A DNA stretch of 64,000 nucleotides from Zarea fungicola (lineage: Eukaryota > Ascomycota > Sordariomycetes > Hypocreales > Cordycipitaceae). The stretch spans positions 1-64,000 of the forward strand of contig FWCC01000252.1 in assembly GCA_900169235.1 (NCBI GenBank), written 5' to 3'. A model generated the notes under the pieces. The model searched no databases, had not been told where the DNA came from, and worked only from the letters and a program-made list of their open reading frames with translations. A program made the position numbers and the translations under genes. How positions within the stretch are numbered: position 1 is the first letter of the stretch; every line of letters begins with the position of its first letter. This document shows, piece after piece, positions 42,385 to 54,824 of this stretch.

Positions 42385-43780
42385 CTATTTCTTTTCCTTG
42401 GAAACTGTCGGTAAGCCATGGCGCCATTGTACTACTCCCATAAACGGCTCATCGGCGGGCACGTAGCTAAGTACCTGCGCTTCACTCACTCGCTTAGCGA
42501 CAACCCAGTTGATGATGATGTAATTCGTCATTCGCAGGGGCATTATGTATCGAGCCAGAATGAAGAGCGCAGTAGTCATCCAAGCCTGTGAGCGAGTGGC
42601 ACGGGCACAATCAGTAGCCTCCTTTAAAGCAACTTTGCTCCTCTCTTCTTGGTAGCTCTCAAACACTTTGGTAAAATCCACAGTCTTCATTTCCTCTTTT
42701 TGATCTGCCGACACCACACTCTGTAACTTGTTACATAGCGAGACAACATCCTGGATGCCGGATTGGAAGCCGAGCCCAGCATTAGGCGTATACTTGTGAC
42801 AAGCATCACCAGCCAGAACAATGCGCCCCCAGCTCCAATGTTTCGCGGTTCCCTCCTCCAGGTTCGCCATTCCCGATGTTATTCTCTTGGAGAAAACATC
42901 CCTGACCTTCAGGCCTTCTGCGATGGTGAAATCAGCGAATGATTCAGCAACCGCCAGGATATCGCTCTCATTGTAATACACGCGCTTTTTTGTTGGCTGT
43001 GGTAGCTTCTCAAATAAGAATATCCATCCTCTTTCGCGGCCGGTGAGGTACATCGCAGAACGATCTCGATGTTGTGTATCAAAGGCGTCTCCAGATTCGG
43101 TTGGCTTCGGGAAGCTACACCACATGCACCGGTACGCTGACTCAAATAGCTCCTCGGCATCCCAGTCCAGATCCTTGTTGGATTCGGTTGCTAGCTTGCG
43201 CATCCAGTGTCTTGCAACGCTATGTACACCATCCGCTCCAAGCAAGATGGAACCCGTATACGTCGTATCATCTGTACAACGCACTCGAACGCCTTCGTCA
43301 CCAGAAAAGATTTCCGCAACCTTTTTATTGTAGAGTATGGAGCTCTTAGACTTTTCCGGCAAAGTATGGTACAGAGCTTGCACAAGCTCAGAGCGATGAA
43401 AAGCCACCGGTCCAGTGCCGTGGCTAAGTCCGGTTAGCAACAAAAACATATGATAAATTTCCTCAAGGCATAGCGAAACACTCTTACTTGCGTCGAATAT
43501 CATGAAATGTGCTATTCGCAAAGTTGAATCCATCTATTGTGAAGCTCTTCCTCCTGTCTAGCTCACCGCCAATATCCATGATTGTGCTTAGGATTCCCAG
43601 TTGATGCATCACACGCAGACTACCTGCGCCGAGCACCAAGCTGGCACCATCGTCAGTATCAACGGTACTGCGTTTCTCCAGAATAATGAAATCGATTCCA
43701 GCATGATGAAGCGCGTGGGCGGCTGTTAGTCCGACTGGACCACCGCCAATGATGATGACCAGAAGATCCTTGCGAGGCAT
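42385..43780 (-). CDS. FAD-dependent monooxygenase (PHBH/salicylate-hydroxylase type)
   Basis: Two exons on the minus strand, 43780-43488 and 43423-42385, give about 443 residues. Landmarks are the GGGPVGL dinucleotide fold at about residues 12-18, an EKR ribose site, the HRSEL motif after the intron, SILLGADGVHSVAR (the GD-type motif), and GRIVLAGDACHKYTPNAGLGFQSGIQD (FAD/phosphate binding). A C-terminal hydrophobic stretch follows (ALFILARYIMPLRMTNYIIIN). Such enzymes hydroxylate or epoxidise aromatic and prenylated substrates in fungal secondary metabolism. The start at 43780 places the flavin motif close to the N-terminus; an ATG 21 codons upstream is less likely. It may belong to cluster 2. 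Confidence 0.88.
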
Positions 43781-45463
43781 AGTAATTAATGTTGGAGTCT
43801 GTCGAGAAGTGACTACGGCGTCATCTCTTATTACCACGGCCAACTTGCTAGTTTCTCAAATTTATCAACACTTAGGTTTGGAAGCGACTTGGTCGTGCTT
43901 TAATGCAATTGGCACGGGAATTTTACGCCCCTAATTGTCTATAGCTTGCTACGAAGCGGGTTGCTTACACCATTCTTTGCCCCTTTGAGCTTTGATATGG
44001 AATATGTGAGCAGCCACGCTCTAGCGCAATTCGTAACTATCAACTACCAAGTAAATTATTCAACGGCGACATATCCACATCTCGTGGGTACGAATAACCC
44101 AACTGGTAATAGTGCGGCTAAAATTAGAAAACAGCTAAAGCCGAATAAACCCAACGCTGTTAAAAACCCACCTACATAGGTATCTTAGAGGGAGGGTCAT
44201 GTTTCACTCAATGCAGTGTCTTGTAGTTGGTCAGCTTGGCCTGCCAAGTCGGACGCTATTGGATGAAGTACCTATCGTAATCCTGCAACTGCCGCGCAAA
44301 TCTGCCATGTGTACCTAACGGAGGTGGTGGATCTATTTGATCAGAAATGCCACCTTGGAGGAATTCTAATTACGAAAACAGTTTATTTTCATGACTAGAT
44401 AAGATAAAACAAACATTATTAATTATCAGCAGCTACCCTTGGGGAGCATAAATCGCCACCTTGAATAAAGCAGCCGCATTTGTTGCGATAGCTGACGTTA
44501 CGGGTCGTATGCTCGGCTCAGGCGCAACAGACTTGGAGGAGTGTACAAACAGAGAATTTTCCGTGGAAGCCGTATTCAAGAAACCACTTGCTAAAGCATC
44601 AGGCAATTTGTCTTCGTGAAATCGTACTGATGCGTAGGAACCGTTTTGTGTGTTTCCGTTGGCTTCGTGCAGCTCTTTTTTACTGCAGCAATACGCAAAC
44701 CCTTATCTGCTGGCTGACCTCAAAAACCCGTAGGCGTTAAGAGAATAGCTGCTTATTGACGTTTTTTTTTAAATATATTTTACGCAATAATTCTCTAAAT
44801 CCCCCGACGGTTGATTCTACCTTCCCCGCTAAGAAGCCTAAAAAGGCTTATCTTCCAAGCCCTCAAGGTTTTGTCTTCTTACTTGCCAAGTTCCATCGGT
44901 TTCTCTAAATAAAGAAAGAATGACATGGCAGTTGACTTGGAATTTTCGCTGAAATGTCACTACTTCTCGTGGTTGTGGGAGAAACGGCTGCGTATTTAGG
45001 TTGCTTGGCGCTATGGAAACAAAGTATACGTATGAAAACCTTTCTTGAACTTGGCTCTATAACTGCTTCACGCTCGTTAGTTGGACTTAATTTCAGTTTG
45101 CATAATTACATCACTCATTCTATACTTAACATGCGCTAGCCCAGCTGAACTAGCCACTACACGTGGTGCATAGTTGAAAATAGCTTCGTCCTACACTGTC
45201 ATTCCTGAATCTTGACTGAAGTTATCTCCTCAACTCATTACAATCCCCACCACTATTTATCATTTACGCATAAAGCCTATTTAGCTAGTTGACCACGGCA
45301 AGTAATATTCTTTATCCATGTCGGTAACCTGGACAGGGTGGGGTGGGTGTAAGCGCTAATTTTCGCAAGTGCATTGTAGAGTTTAATCTCCTCGGACTTT
45401 TCTCGTTCTAAATGATGATACAGCCGAGACCTATCACTGAGCACTCAATGAGAAACGTCGGAT
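43781..45463. other. Long intergenic stretch
   Basis: AT-rich with short ORFs only. I see no conserved domain, tandem repeat or transposon terminal repeat. Confidence 0.45.
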
Positions 45464-46402
45464 ATGCCTGTGCCGCCATATTCCTTTTCTCCAAATCTCC
45501 GTTTTCATGACGAGTCTGATGGCTTCATGTACGACAGATGGCGAGGCACTGGACTCGTCGATGACGCCTACTTTGCAGCGAGGAATGACGCGGCGCCGCT
45601 GGTCGTCGCTGCCCAGACTGGGGATCTCGACGCTGTTCGCACACTATTAGCTACAGGGAGCGCAAATATGGAGGATAGTGGTCTAGAAGGCGAAACAGCG
45701 CTTCACATGGCGGCAGCGCTTGGCTATCTAGGCATTGTGCAGAGCCTTCTTGAAGCCGGGGCGACGGTGGATGCGCTAGACGAAGAGGAATCCACCCCGT
45801 TAACACATTGCATACGATTTTGCCCAGATGCGGAGGCATGTCAAGTTGCGCTCGCTCTTCTTGCGGCTGGAGCAAACCCAATACACATGGTTACTATTGA
45901 CCTGGCCAAGTACTCTCCGCTCTGGTTTGCCATAATCGAGAACAAGGAAGAATTAGTACGCTTACTTGAGCCTCTAACACCTCCTACCCTCGATACATAT
46001 CCTGCCGCAAGCAAAACCTCACCAAATCATATTGTGGACGGGGCGATCCAGGGTGCGGACAAGCATGGTGATACGTCGGTTTTGCTATTCCTGACTGAGA
46101 CTCGCATTTCGTTCACCATTTGGGATACTACAAAAGCTACAAGGGACGCCACTTTCTCACTTGTCATGAATGCCCTCCCTGAAGTGTCACGAGAGGAGGT
46201 CACCAAAAATGCTGTGCGGCTGCTCTGGACAGCGATGTCTCGGGACCCACGTCAAATATATAAATATTTGAAGCGGTTGGTGGTACAATATGGCGTTGAT
46301 ATCAATGACTCTGGTATTCAAGAGGTCCTCGCCCGGTGTCGCTCCATTCCAAGTCTGAGAGGAGTAGACACTCTGGGGCTAGATACGCCGATGCCAATCT
46401 GA
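45464..46402 (+). CDS. Ankyrin-repeat protein
   Basis: Intronless 312-residue protein with about three ankyrin repeats between residues 42 and 175: APLVVAAQTGDLDAVRTLLA, GETALHMAAALGYLGIVQSLLEAG, a degenerate STPLTHCIRFCPDAEACQVALALLAAGA, and a final SPLWFAIIENKEELVRLLEP. The C-terminal half has no recognised domain. Ankyrin repeats bind proteins; no partner can be named. It lies between the FAD monooxygenase and the aminotransferase and may simply be a passenger of the region. Confidence 0.8.
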   Translation: MPVPPYSFSPNLRFHDESDGFMYDRWRGTGLVDDAYFAARNDAAPLVVAAQTGDLDAVRTLLATGSANMEDSGLEGETALHMAAALGYLGIVQSLLEAGATVDALDEEESTPLTHCIRFCPDAEACQVALALLAAGANPIHMVTIDLAKYSPLWFAIIENKEELVRLLEPLTPPTLDTYPAASKTSPNHIVDGAIQGADKHGDTSVLLFLTETRISFTIWDTTKATRDATFSLVMNALPEVSREEVTKNAVRLLWTAMSRDPRQIYKYLKRLVVQYGVDINDSGIQEVLARCRSIPSLRGVDTLGLDTPMPI

Positions 46403-46460
46403 GGTGCTGTTGGATAACGCGTTTCGTGGGTACTAAACTTGTTTTATCTCTACTGGCTCT

Positions 46461-47671
46461 CTACTGCCTCGCCTCGGGACATTTTACCAAGTCATCTTCC
46501 GTAGCAGAAAAACGCCACCCAAACTCGTCGTCCAAATCTAATCTCTGTATCCCCCTGATGCGCTCCAGCAGCTTCTGAAATACCGGCCCGCCCACGTCAT
46601 CTGCATCAGCAGCATAGGATATTGTTTCCGCTCCTTCGGCCGTACTGACTTTTGGACTGTCTGGAAGGTTTCCGCGGCCGACTGGGCGAGTGATGGATCG
46701 GATAGGCACCAGACTAAAATAGGTCCCAGCTGCCATAACCTCATCAAACTCTGGAAGCTCGGAATAATTAATTGGTCGCCGCTCTGTTTTCCAGCCAAAG
46801 CTCTTTGCAATGTCCAGAATTGTGTTGCTCGTGACACTCTCAATAATGCACTTTGAGTCTGGGACCACCAATGTGGTATCATCCTGACCCGAAGAAAATA
46901 CTCCAATAAAACCAGCCGTGCTAAATTCATCAATTTCTTCATGTTTGGCACTGTCCATGTGCAGGATCATGCCGTAACCCTGGCCTTTGGCAGTCGCATT
47001 CCATTGCCACACTGGCGCATAGTTTCCTCCGAGTTTGGCGTGGCCGGTGCCGTTGGGTGCTGCACGGTCAAATTCATCCACAATAACCGTCTTGATTGGT
47101 GCCTTGCTTGGTATACCACCGACAGGAACTACAAAGACGCAAAAGGTGTAGTCATCTGGAGCCCACATCATCAGATGGGGACTCGAGCCGTACAGCAGAG
47201 GGCGTACATAAGCGCAGCCACCGGACTCGTAAGGTGGAATAAAGGCGGCATTGTACGCAACTGCGGATTTGCACGCCTGAATAAACATGTCTTCTGGGAT
47301 TGGGGGGATGGAGACTACCTTCGCGGAGTGTTGCATCCGTCGAGCGTGAACGTCCGGCCGGAAGACTGAAATTGCACCGTTATCTCGCCCACGGTACGCT
47401 TTAAGGCCTTCAAGGGCCTGCTGTCCATAGTTCAACCCTGGTGCCATGCCGTGCACTCGCATGTAATTATCGGATACGAAGCGAAGCGGGGACCAGCATC
47501 CTGTAGCCCTTGAATATGTCGACTCGACGTGGCCATTGACTTTGTAGTCAGATATTTAGTTTATGATGCGGCCAGGTAATTGTAGGGTAACTTTGCCTTA
47601 CCTTCTAGAAATTCTATGCCAAAGGCATTCCAGTCAACATTGGTGGAAGGAGGAGGTGGATAGCTAGACAT
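46461..47671 (-). CDS. Branched-chain-amino-acid-aminotransferase-like enzyme
   Basis: Two exons on the minus strand, 47671-47602 and 47539-46461, encode about 382 residues of fold-type IV PLP enzymes. Landmarks are GLNYGQQALEGLKAYRG, FRPDVHARRM, the PLP-linking Lys192 in NGTGHAKLGGNYAP, and EVMAAGTYFSLVPIRSI near the cofactor phosphate. Family members transaminate branched-chain 2-oxo acids, and divergent copies in fungal peptide clusters make unusual amino acids. There is no mitochondrial presequence, unlike one of the housekeeping BCATs. Its position near a methyltransferase, an NRPS and an amidinotransferase suggests it prepares a non-proteinogenic amino acid, which is inference. Confidence 0.87.
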
Positions 47672-48585
47672 TGTGGTGAAGGCTAGAATTGCAATAATCC
47701 TAGAAGTTTTAATCAAACGCCTTTTGCAAAATCTAGGTGAGGTATGGTACTTCGTAGTAGATTGTGAGGTATGTGAATCAAGATAATCAGGTACGACTTA
47801 TTCTTGCACTCGCAGAATACGGCGGTGGCTGAGAGTCAGCCGTTTCACACATGTCGGCACTGCCACACTTCAATCTAATGTCCCGGCATGAGTGGTCGTG
47901 TTACACAATTAATCAATTAGCTACGGGGCATTTTTAGTTCCAGCTATGCTTGATTTTGTCCGACATGGCGCTCTACGCTACTCAATGACGGCACACCACC
48001 ACCATACAATTTGCGCGCGAGAGAGTGCTGATGTCCAAAACAGACGGGAGTGTCCTCATTCTACAATCTAGAAGATATTTTACTTTTGGCGTCAAATTTT
48101 CGAAAGAAAGCCGTCCATCTGCCTAAGCGGTTCATCAGCAATATCGCCGTCTAGCATGTCAGAAGCACCAAAAATTGCAGTGCTTGGCCCAACATTTCAT
48201 AACAGGGGCTATTAAGTTGGCATAAGTGTTTATTTCATACGATGCGACGCGACGCGAGACACATGTATTAATACACCGACAGGCATTCGGCATGTATTAA
48301 ATGTTGCCGCACACGTTCTTGGTGACCTTGTGATGTTGTGGCTGAGGTAGTGAGTGCCGTCAGGACAGAGTGACAGCGCCCGACAGCATCGGCAAATAAT
48401 AAGTAAATAATACACACGACATGCAGCTCTATCGCGAGAATTTTAAGCCATTTTCCTTTTCAGGCCATGGAATGGAGCACGCCAGCTATATAAGCGGCAC
48501 TTCCATCTGAGTATAATTGGGCTTGTCTCTGGCCAGCTGTCATATGCATTGCCAGCTTCTGCGTTTTTCACTCACTACTTCACTC
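47672..48585. other. Divergent promoter region
   Basis: Lies between the aminotransferase and methyltransferase genes. It contains a TATATAA box at 48487-48493 for the latter; nothing else is identified. Confidence 0.4.
48487..48493 (+). promoter_or_regulatory. TATA box of the methyltransferase gene
   Basis: TATATAA lies 99 bases upstream of the chosen ATG at 48586. Confidence 0.45.
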
Positions 48586-49614
48586 ATGAGCTCACAAACC
48601 CCTGATAAAAAGGCAGTTGCCAAAATTTACAACTCAGCGCTTGCAGCCCCATCTATTGGCGCTGCCTGGGAAATCGGGCTGTTTGATGAGCTGCGACAGA
48701 AGTCTCGCCTCAATCCAGATGACTTTGCCAAAGCAAAAGATCTCGACGTTGCCTCAATCCAGGGCATGGTGATAGCACTGGCCAGCGTGGACGTCTTGAA
48801 AATTGAAGGGAATGAGATTGTCGCAGGAAGCCTTTTCGACGAGACGTACCATGCAAAGTCGCTCTTCCACTGGATTACCCTTGGCTCTGGTGATGTTTTC
48901 ACGCGCATGCAATACCATATCCAGAATAAACACCGCAAAGGCGACTACTATACTCGCGATCCCGCTGCGATTTCCTATGCATGTCGAGACATCAACGAGC
49001 AGTATATTGACTCGACATCGTGGGCCGCGATTGAAGGCGTTGACTTTAAGTTTTCTACCGTCGTCGATCTTGGATGCGGGAGTGGAGGCCGCTTGATGCA
49101 GATCTTGCAGCGTCACCCAGACGTAAATGGCATTGGTGTGGACATTGCTGTCCCGTCCATGAAGGTCGCCGAGGAGGAAACTATAGAAAAGGGCCTGGCA
49201 AGTCGGCTATCATTTAGTGAGGGTGATGTCCTGAAGCTCAGCTACAAAGAAGAATATGCCAAGGTCGACTTGATTACCAGTTTCATGATGGGCCATGACT
49301 TTTGGCCTCTTGAAAACTGCGTCGCTACGCTGCAGCGGTTACGCGAGGCTTTCCCCAACGCCCGCCGCTTTTTCCTTGGCGACGCTACTAGGTTCGTCAT
49401 GCACGGTGGCGACCCTAAATACGGCATCACGGAGGCGAACATACCCGTGTTTAATCTCGGATTTGAATTTATACATGCACTCATGGGTGTCACTATTCCG
49501 TCGATGGATGATTGGGACAAAGCATTCGCACGCAGTGGATGGCGACTGGTAAAGAAGCATCTGACAGATGTTGCCCCTCCACTTTGGGTCATTTTTGAGC
49601 TGGAACATGCCTAG
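48586..49614 (+). CDS. SAM-dependent methyltransferase
   Basis: Intronless, 342 residues from the ATG at 48586; another in-frame ATG at 48544 would add 14 residues. The helical N-terminal dimerisation-like region (KIYNSALAAPSIGAAWEIGLFDEL, then a winged-helix-like DPDDFAKAKDLDV region) is followed by the Rossmann methyltransferase fold. SAM motif I is VVDLGCGSGGRLMQIL, the acidic loop is GIGVDIA, and SFMMGHDFWPLE takes the place of motif IV. The overall layout resembles O-methyltransferase-like enzymes and also bacterial 2-ketoarginine C-methyltransferases. I cannot separate these by eye. Context (an aminotransferase on one side, an amidinotransferase in the same cluster) makes the second possibility interesting. 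Confidence 0.82.
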   Translation: MSSQTPDKKAVAKIYNSALAAPSIGAAWEIGLFDELRQKSRLNPDDFAKAKDLDVASIQGMVIALASVDVLKIEGNEIVAGSLFDETYHAKSLFHWITLGSGDVFTRMQYHIQNKHRKGDYYTRDPAAISYACRDINEQYIDSTSWAAIEGVDFKFSTVVDLGCGSGGRLMQILQRHPDVNGIGVDIAVPSMKVAEEETIEKGLASRLSFSEGDVLKLSYKEEYAKVDLITSFMMGHDFWPLENCVATLQRLREAFPNARRFFLGDATRFVMHGGDPKYGITEANIPVFNLGFEFIHALMGVTIPSMDDWDKAFARSGWRLVKKHLTDVAPPLWVIFELEHA

Positions 49615-50515
49615 ATATGCCCAAAAACGAATAGCTCTTTTGTTGTGAGGGGAGAGTTTGCGCCGCTGGCCTGCATGTGCAGGGGAACAGATACTGGCTG
49701 CACTGACTGAAAATACGAGAAGGCTACATAACTCTTCGCTCTCATAAAATTATAGACAGTGTATCTCCGCGTTGGCGTGCCGGTTTCTGCTTAATTAACA
49801 CATCTTCCATACCGCTAGTGATGTCGGCAGCGTGCAAGTGACGTGAATGCAGAAATTGATGCATGTGTATCACTACCGCCCAATCGGCACTACCAGTGGC
49901 GCAAGTAATAATGCAGGGAAACGGGCAATTTCGAATAGGCCGATCATACGTTCGCGCAATGCTCGGTAGATTTAAATACTGTCGTAGTCAGTTGCCAGTC
50001 GATTATTGAGCGAGTAGAAAGTGCTAACGTTAGAGTGGAATTGAGCGTATGAGTAACGGGATATTAATGAACAACTTTAGCATGGCTTGAGTAGATTTAG
50101 TAACTTGCCTTCGCATCCTGCTGCTGAGTCAATGTTGAGCATGACATGTCTGGCGTAACTGTGCACATACGCTCGGCACTTGGGACAAGATTAAGAGAAC
50201 ATTACCATGTCCACATGTATAAATAAGAAGTGCAGAGTTTCGGGTACTTCCATGACAGATGTGCTCATCGTGATAGCCTAATGCATAAGTTTTACTGTCG
50301 TCAACTCCCCACCACTTGATGATTACACCGTGTGTATTTACGGCCGAGGCAACACTCCTTCACTACAGCAGAAGATTGAGCGGCATGGTTTAAAATTAGA
50401 ATTACTAAAATATTTCTTGTGGTGATTATTATCCATGCCCCTGGCATAATCTGTCAATCAACAATCTATGGTATTTGAAGAGCCGCTGCCGCTAGATCAA
50501 TGTGGATTGCACCAG
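49615..50515. other. Intergenic region
   Basis: Convergent 3' ends of the methyltransferase and the transporter. AT-rich; no gene seen. Confidence 0.4.
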
Positions 50516-52127
50516 TCATAGCTGCGTCAATGTTCTTGTGTATTCAGATGATTCTCTCCAACGCGATCCATATCGAAAAATTATCAACGGGATTAAAGCG
50601 AGAATAAGGCTTATACCAGCAAGCAGAGTAAACCCCCAGCCATACGCAAAATGCTCGACAACAGTCGTTGAGACCAGTGGCAAGAAGGCGCCAGCCAAGC
50701 AACGCGTGATGATGACACCAGTGAGAGCCGAAGCAGAATAAAAGCCGTATGCATCTACCACATATGACATTAATGGAAGGATGCTGAGCATAAAGGACAT
50801 GCATATGCAAATGACGGATGTGAGCAACAGGCCTAGCGGCAGCTCGTAGTGCGCACACCAACCGTAGAGAGCGACGGATGGAGGCATCAGAAAAGCACCA
50901 AAAATCGCCATTGGCAGTCGATATTCCGGAAGGCCGACTCCGCTGTTTCTTTTACCAAGTTTGATGTACATTCTGTCCAGTGACAGGTTACAAATCAAAA
51001 AACCGATGAGGGAACCAAAGCCTAGACAAAAGCGGTTAAAATCACACCAGTCAACCTCAGAAACTTGCGCTGTACTTACTTGTTGCAAGGAATGCAGTTC
51101 CTATAGCGGCAGGAGACATTTCATAAGTTGTACGGAGAATGACCGGGAGCGTTACAATGACGACATAGTAGTACGCAAACGTTATGGCTCCAAATAGAGA
51201 TAGGCTGGCCAAGATAACGGAGCTAAAAAGCATCAAGATCGGTCTCGACATTGAAGTCCAAAGACCGGCGAGGGTGTGGTGGCTCCCTGTGTCTGTTTCG
51301 CTGGATTTTCTCCCAACCGTTGTGGCAACTCCCTTTTGGCCCAGCCTGGCCATTTGCTTTCGCAGAATGCAGGGCTTGTAAGTCTCCCGAAAATACAAGA
51401 GGAAGATGAGTTCACACAGGCAGGCTAGTCCGACACTTGTCCACAGAACCGCACGCCAACCGAGAGTCTCTGCAACTGCTCCACCAAAAACTGGCCCAAT
51501 AGCACCACCGACGATTGGCGCGAACAGTATCAAACTCATGGCAGTGCCACGTTGGTCTGGGGGTAGTAAGTCACCGACAATAGCAGGGTTCAAGACGTTT
51601 GTGCCGACTGCCATGCCAGTGAGGGCACGGGCCGCAATGAGTGTCTCTGTGCTCTCGGAAAGCGCCGCGAGAAGCGTGGCAAGGATGAAGCATACGTTGG
51701 CAATGTTCATCAGGGGGTATCGTCCGAAAACTTCTGAAAGTGGTGCGATAAGAATCGGGCCGGTGGCCTCACCCAGTTCCCAGATTGTTACCATTAGCAC
51801 AATCGCGGACGTTCTCTCGTCGTTGCCGTCTAGGTCTTCGACAATGCGGCTCGCCATGGGAACGACTGAGGTACAGGCAAATGAACTAATGCTGGTTAGC
51901 GATTTGTCGCAGCTTCAACGGGAGTAATCATGCTGCACGTACATAGTGCATGCGGTAAAGGCCAGGAGCGCCATAATTGACCACTTGAATAACCACGACC
52001 AATTAAGGGGGTCATTTGCCTCAAAGGCCGCAGCAACGTCAGCCGCATGAGCCTGCTGCCGACCGTCTCGCTCGCATCTGGCCTGCGAGAGCAGTGGCGT
52101 CGTTTCTTCGATTGCAGATGGCTCCAT
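50516..52127 (-). CDS. DHA1-type MFS transporter of cluster 2
   Basis: Three exons on the minus strand, 52127-51943, 51891-51080 and 51021-50516, give about 500 residues with about 12 membrane spans. The cytosolic N-tail ends in ANDPLNWSWLFKW, a hallmark of fungal multidrug DHA1 carriers. Motif-A-like LSEVFGRYPLMN lies between TM2 and TM3, and the motif-C-like FAPIVGGAIGPVFGG in TM5 marks antiporters. The central loop is basic. It probably exports the cluster product or protects the cell from it. Splice sites are canonical (GTACGT, GTAAGT), and all joins preserve the frame. Confidence 0.9.
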
Positions 52128-54191
52128 GGAAGAACCGGTGAAAAAGTATAGAGGCCGGCGTGCTGGGTGGTTAGGCGTGGAAAGGCCTCCTTGGGGGTTA
52201 TGTATCCCAGAGGCTTCGATTTCTGCCTCAGCTCCATGGTTATTAACTTTATTGTCGAGTAATTGCCTCCGTAAGTCGGCTCCACCCTTAAGATCAATAA
52301 AGACTCCGACCCACTCAGAAGTAAGTATTATTGGATGAATTAGCCCAGCGCTGAGACATCACGTCTTTCAACGGTGAGCCGCTATCGCGATCCTGATCAG
52401 GTGGACCACCAGTGGGGTGATCGAGAAAGCATCAGCAATCGAGAGATCTCCTAGATACCACCATGTTAAACAGTACAGGCATTAGAGAGACAAACAATGG
52501 CAGATACTAAATAATTGCTGCGTCACGGGTTGAATCTGAAAGAATGGCGTCTGTGGCTGATTTGCCGCCTCTCGATCCGTGCACTCGGCCGCCTGCAGCT
52601 TTCATAAGCAGATTGCCCAAATCGATGCATTGCTGCTTAAATGGACATAAATTTAGTCGATTGAAAAAAGAAATTGGCATGAGCTATACATGCGGCTATG
52701 TTAAGGCAACGCATAGTTGAAATTGACCCGAGTTATCAAGAAATACTAGCTAATAAAGCGAAACTGCGTATTTACTATAGTCGTATAGGGTGGCAACATG
52801 GCCTCGTGCAGTTTGCTTTGTCTTACCAATGAAAAACATCACGCGGTGCGCCGCACTCCTGTCTCGGAGTCGAGGTCGGCACTGATGAGGGGTCGCGAGG
52901 ATTCTTGCCAAGAAGCCTCCTCACTCTCATGCATGACGCCTAGGTGAGCAATTTCGCCTCCAACCCCAGCGGCGACGTCGCCCGTTCGCATTTTGGAGAA
53001 GTGGAGGTACAAAAGACTGCAGATCCCACCAGCCAGCCACCCGTTCAAAGGCCACAAGTCATGCACGTTGCAAGCATCATGCAGAGGCTGCCGAGTCTTG
53101 ACGCCCTGTGCTTCGTGTTTGTTACCAGTAACAAGGCCATTTTGTCTCGGCGTGGCATGCAGACGCAGTGCAGCTGAGTGGGCAGGTATATGGACAAGGG
53201 ATCCATTCGCTGTGCTAATAAAAGTGGCTGTACGACAGGCCCGACCGTATGTATTAGCTTGGTCGATCTGGCAATAAAGTTCTCTTTTTTCGGGATTTTT
53301 GATCGCCGATAATATTCGTGCACGAGTACTAGGGTTTCCGAAGGACTAGCGCTCTGTCTCTGTACAAATAAAGTCAAGTACGTCTCGCTTGAACTAACAA
53401 TCAAGTTAGTTCGGTGGTTTATTAAACCTGGTCAAAAGGATAGCCCCGCGATCTGCAAGACTATAGCAGCTTGCAACATCGTTCCTTTTCAGTGGCTGGC
53501 TGAACGGCGGAGCGGAAGGAAGGGGCTCTGGGTGCGATTTTGCCTCCACTTGATTAACTAGTGAAGCGGCATCTGGCAAGCTGCTTCCGATTTGCTTTAC
53601 GCCGCTGTAGCTAAGGTGACCCCTGTCAACTTGAACACCATTTAGCGTGGCTGAACCAAACCAAGCCATCTTGTGAAACTTATGCAGCCAGCAAATTGAA
53701 CATGAGTATGCCAATAGCCCATTGCAACTTGAATTCCAAGTTCCGTTCGACATGATCTTGCCAAACTCTCTTATCCAAATACTATTTAGGCTCTCATTAA
53801 TGTACCTGGCCATTTCTGCCCACACATGACGCCCCTGGCCAGCAGGAAAAGCACTGTGCGTGCGTTCAGTTTGTTTGGGGCGGGGTTGTAAATGGTGCAC
53901 ATATGTACGCACATGCATGCAGAGACAAGTCACCGTGCCTACAGTAACCTGTGGATATCAATCAACTGCTGAATCTGCAATACTCGGTAAAGTTTCTGGC
54001 GTCCTGTGCCCTGGTGGCAAATAATTTCCACGGCGCAGCATGCCAACTTCTGATTCGACTTTTCAACGCCAGCCAATCCAAGCTCTTTTTTATTTCCTTT
54101 TCCCCCCCTTCCAAGGCCTTGATGCTACATCCCCTCTGTTCATTTTGCGCACTACCTTTCCGGAGCAGATGCGAGGACTCCCCACGACCGC
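52128..54191. other. Long intergenic stretch
   Basis: No gene is supported. A 175-codon minus-strand frame at 53406-53933 has no family resemblance and no splice context. Confidence 0.45.
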
Positions 54192-54824
54192 ATGATGGAT
54201 TTCCCATGTTCGTGTAATGAGCCAGGGAGGCAAGTTTTCGAGGCCATGACTAGCTTTGCTGGCCGCAATTGTGCACGGCTTGATGAGATTCTCCAACTGC
54301 ACCAGAGAATTCATCTTCTAGGGCCGGGAATACGGGAATGCCTTACCTGCTCTACAAATGACGAAGTGATGCTAGGCTTGCTGGATGGGCTTGCTACGCT
54401 TCGCGTGCTTTACCAAGCAGCTAGCGTCAGGCACTCAGCAGGGGAGGCGGGAGACGGAATAGGCTGCGGGACACACCAGACAGCCGGATGTCCCGCGTCG
54501 GACTGTCCCGCGAGGCAAAGAGAAACACCGTCTGAAGGGGAAGTCCCATCTGATATGCACTCCACTTATTACAACACTGCCGCACTTGCAATGCCATCTG
54601 TCGTTCTCGGGCGGGTCGAACTCACCACTGCGGAGGCAAATCTAGTTGCCATTATCCTGATCAAGCAAGGCTTGCGACAGACTGGCTCGCATATCCGAGA
54701 TTTGCAACACCACTTGACGAAATGTTTGACGGCTAAAAAGATTAAAGACAAAAATTATGACATTTACAAGCGACGAACTGGAGAAATACTGAGCGGCATC
54801 TATTCCTCACTGGCATGCATCTAG
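54192..54824 (+). CDS. Regulator-like protein lacking a zinc cluster
   Basis: Intronless 210-residue protein that resembles the C-terminal (non-DNA-binding) domain of secondary-metabolism Zn2Cys6 regulators. It has a CSCNEPGRQVFEAM start, then ARLDEILQLHQRIHLLGPGI and CLTCSTNDEVMLGLLDGLAT with an alternating Cys and Leu pattern, and VVLGRVELTTAEANLVAIIL with a terminal helical region. The same domain layout is visible in the complete regulator 380 bases downstream. No CX2CX6C cluster is encoded upstream in any plus-strand frame back to about 53.9 kb. It could be a truncated paralogue acting as a dominant modulator, or a decaying copy. The assignment rests on pattern similarity, not on an alignment. 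Confidence 0.55.
   Translation: MMDFPCSCNEPGRQVFEAMTSFAGRNCARLDEILQLHQRIHLLGPGIRECLTCSTNDEVMLGLLDGLATLRVLYQAASVRHSAGEAGDGIGCGTHQTAGCPASDCPARQRETPSEGEVPSDMHSTYYNTAALAMPSVVLGRVELTTAEANLVAIILIKQGLRQTGSHIRDLQHHLTKCLTAKKIKDKNYDIYKRRTGEILSGIYSSLACI

Noticed and set aside
53406..53933. 175-codon minus-strand frame
   Set aside because: There is no recognisable domain, the composition is irregular and I see no splice or promoter support. It is kept only as a remark in the gap entry.
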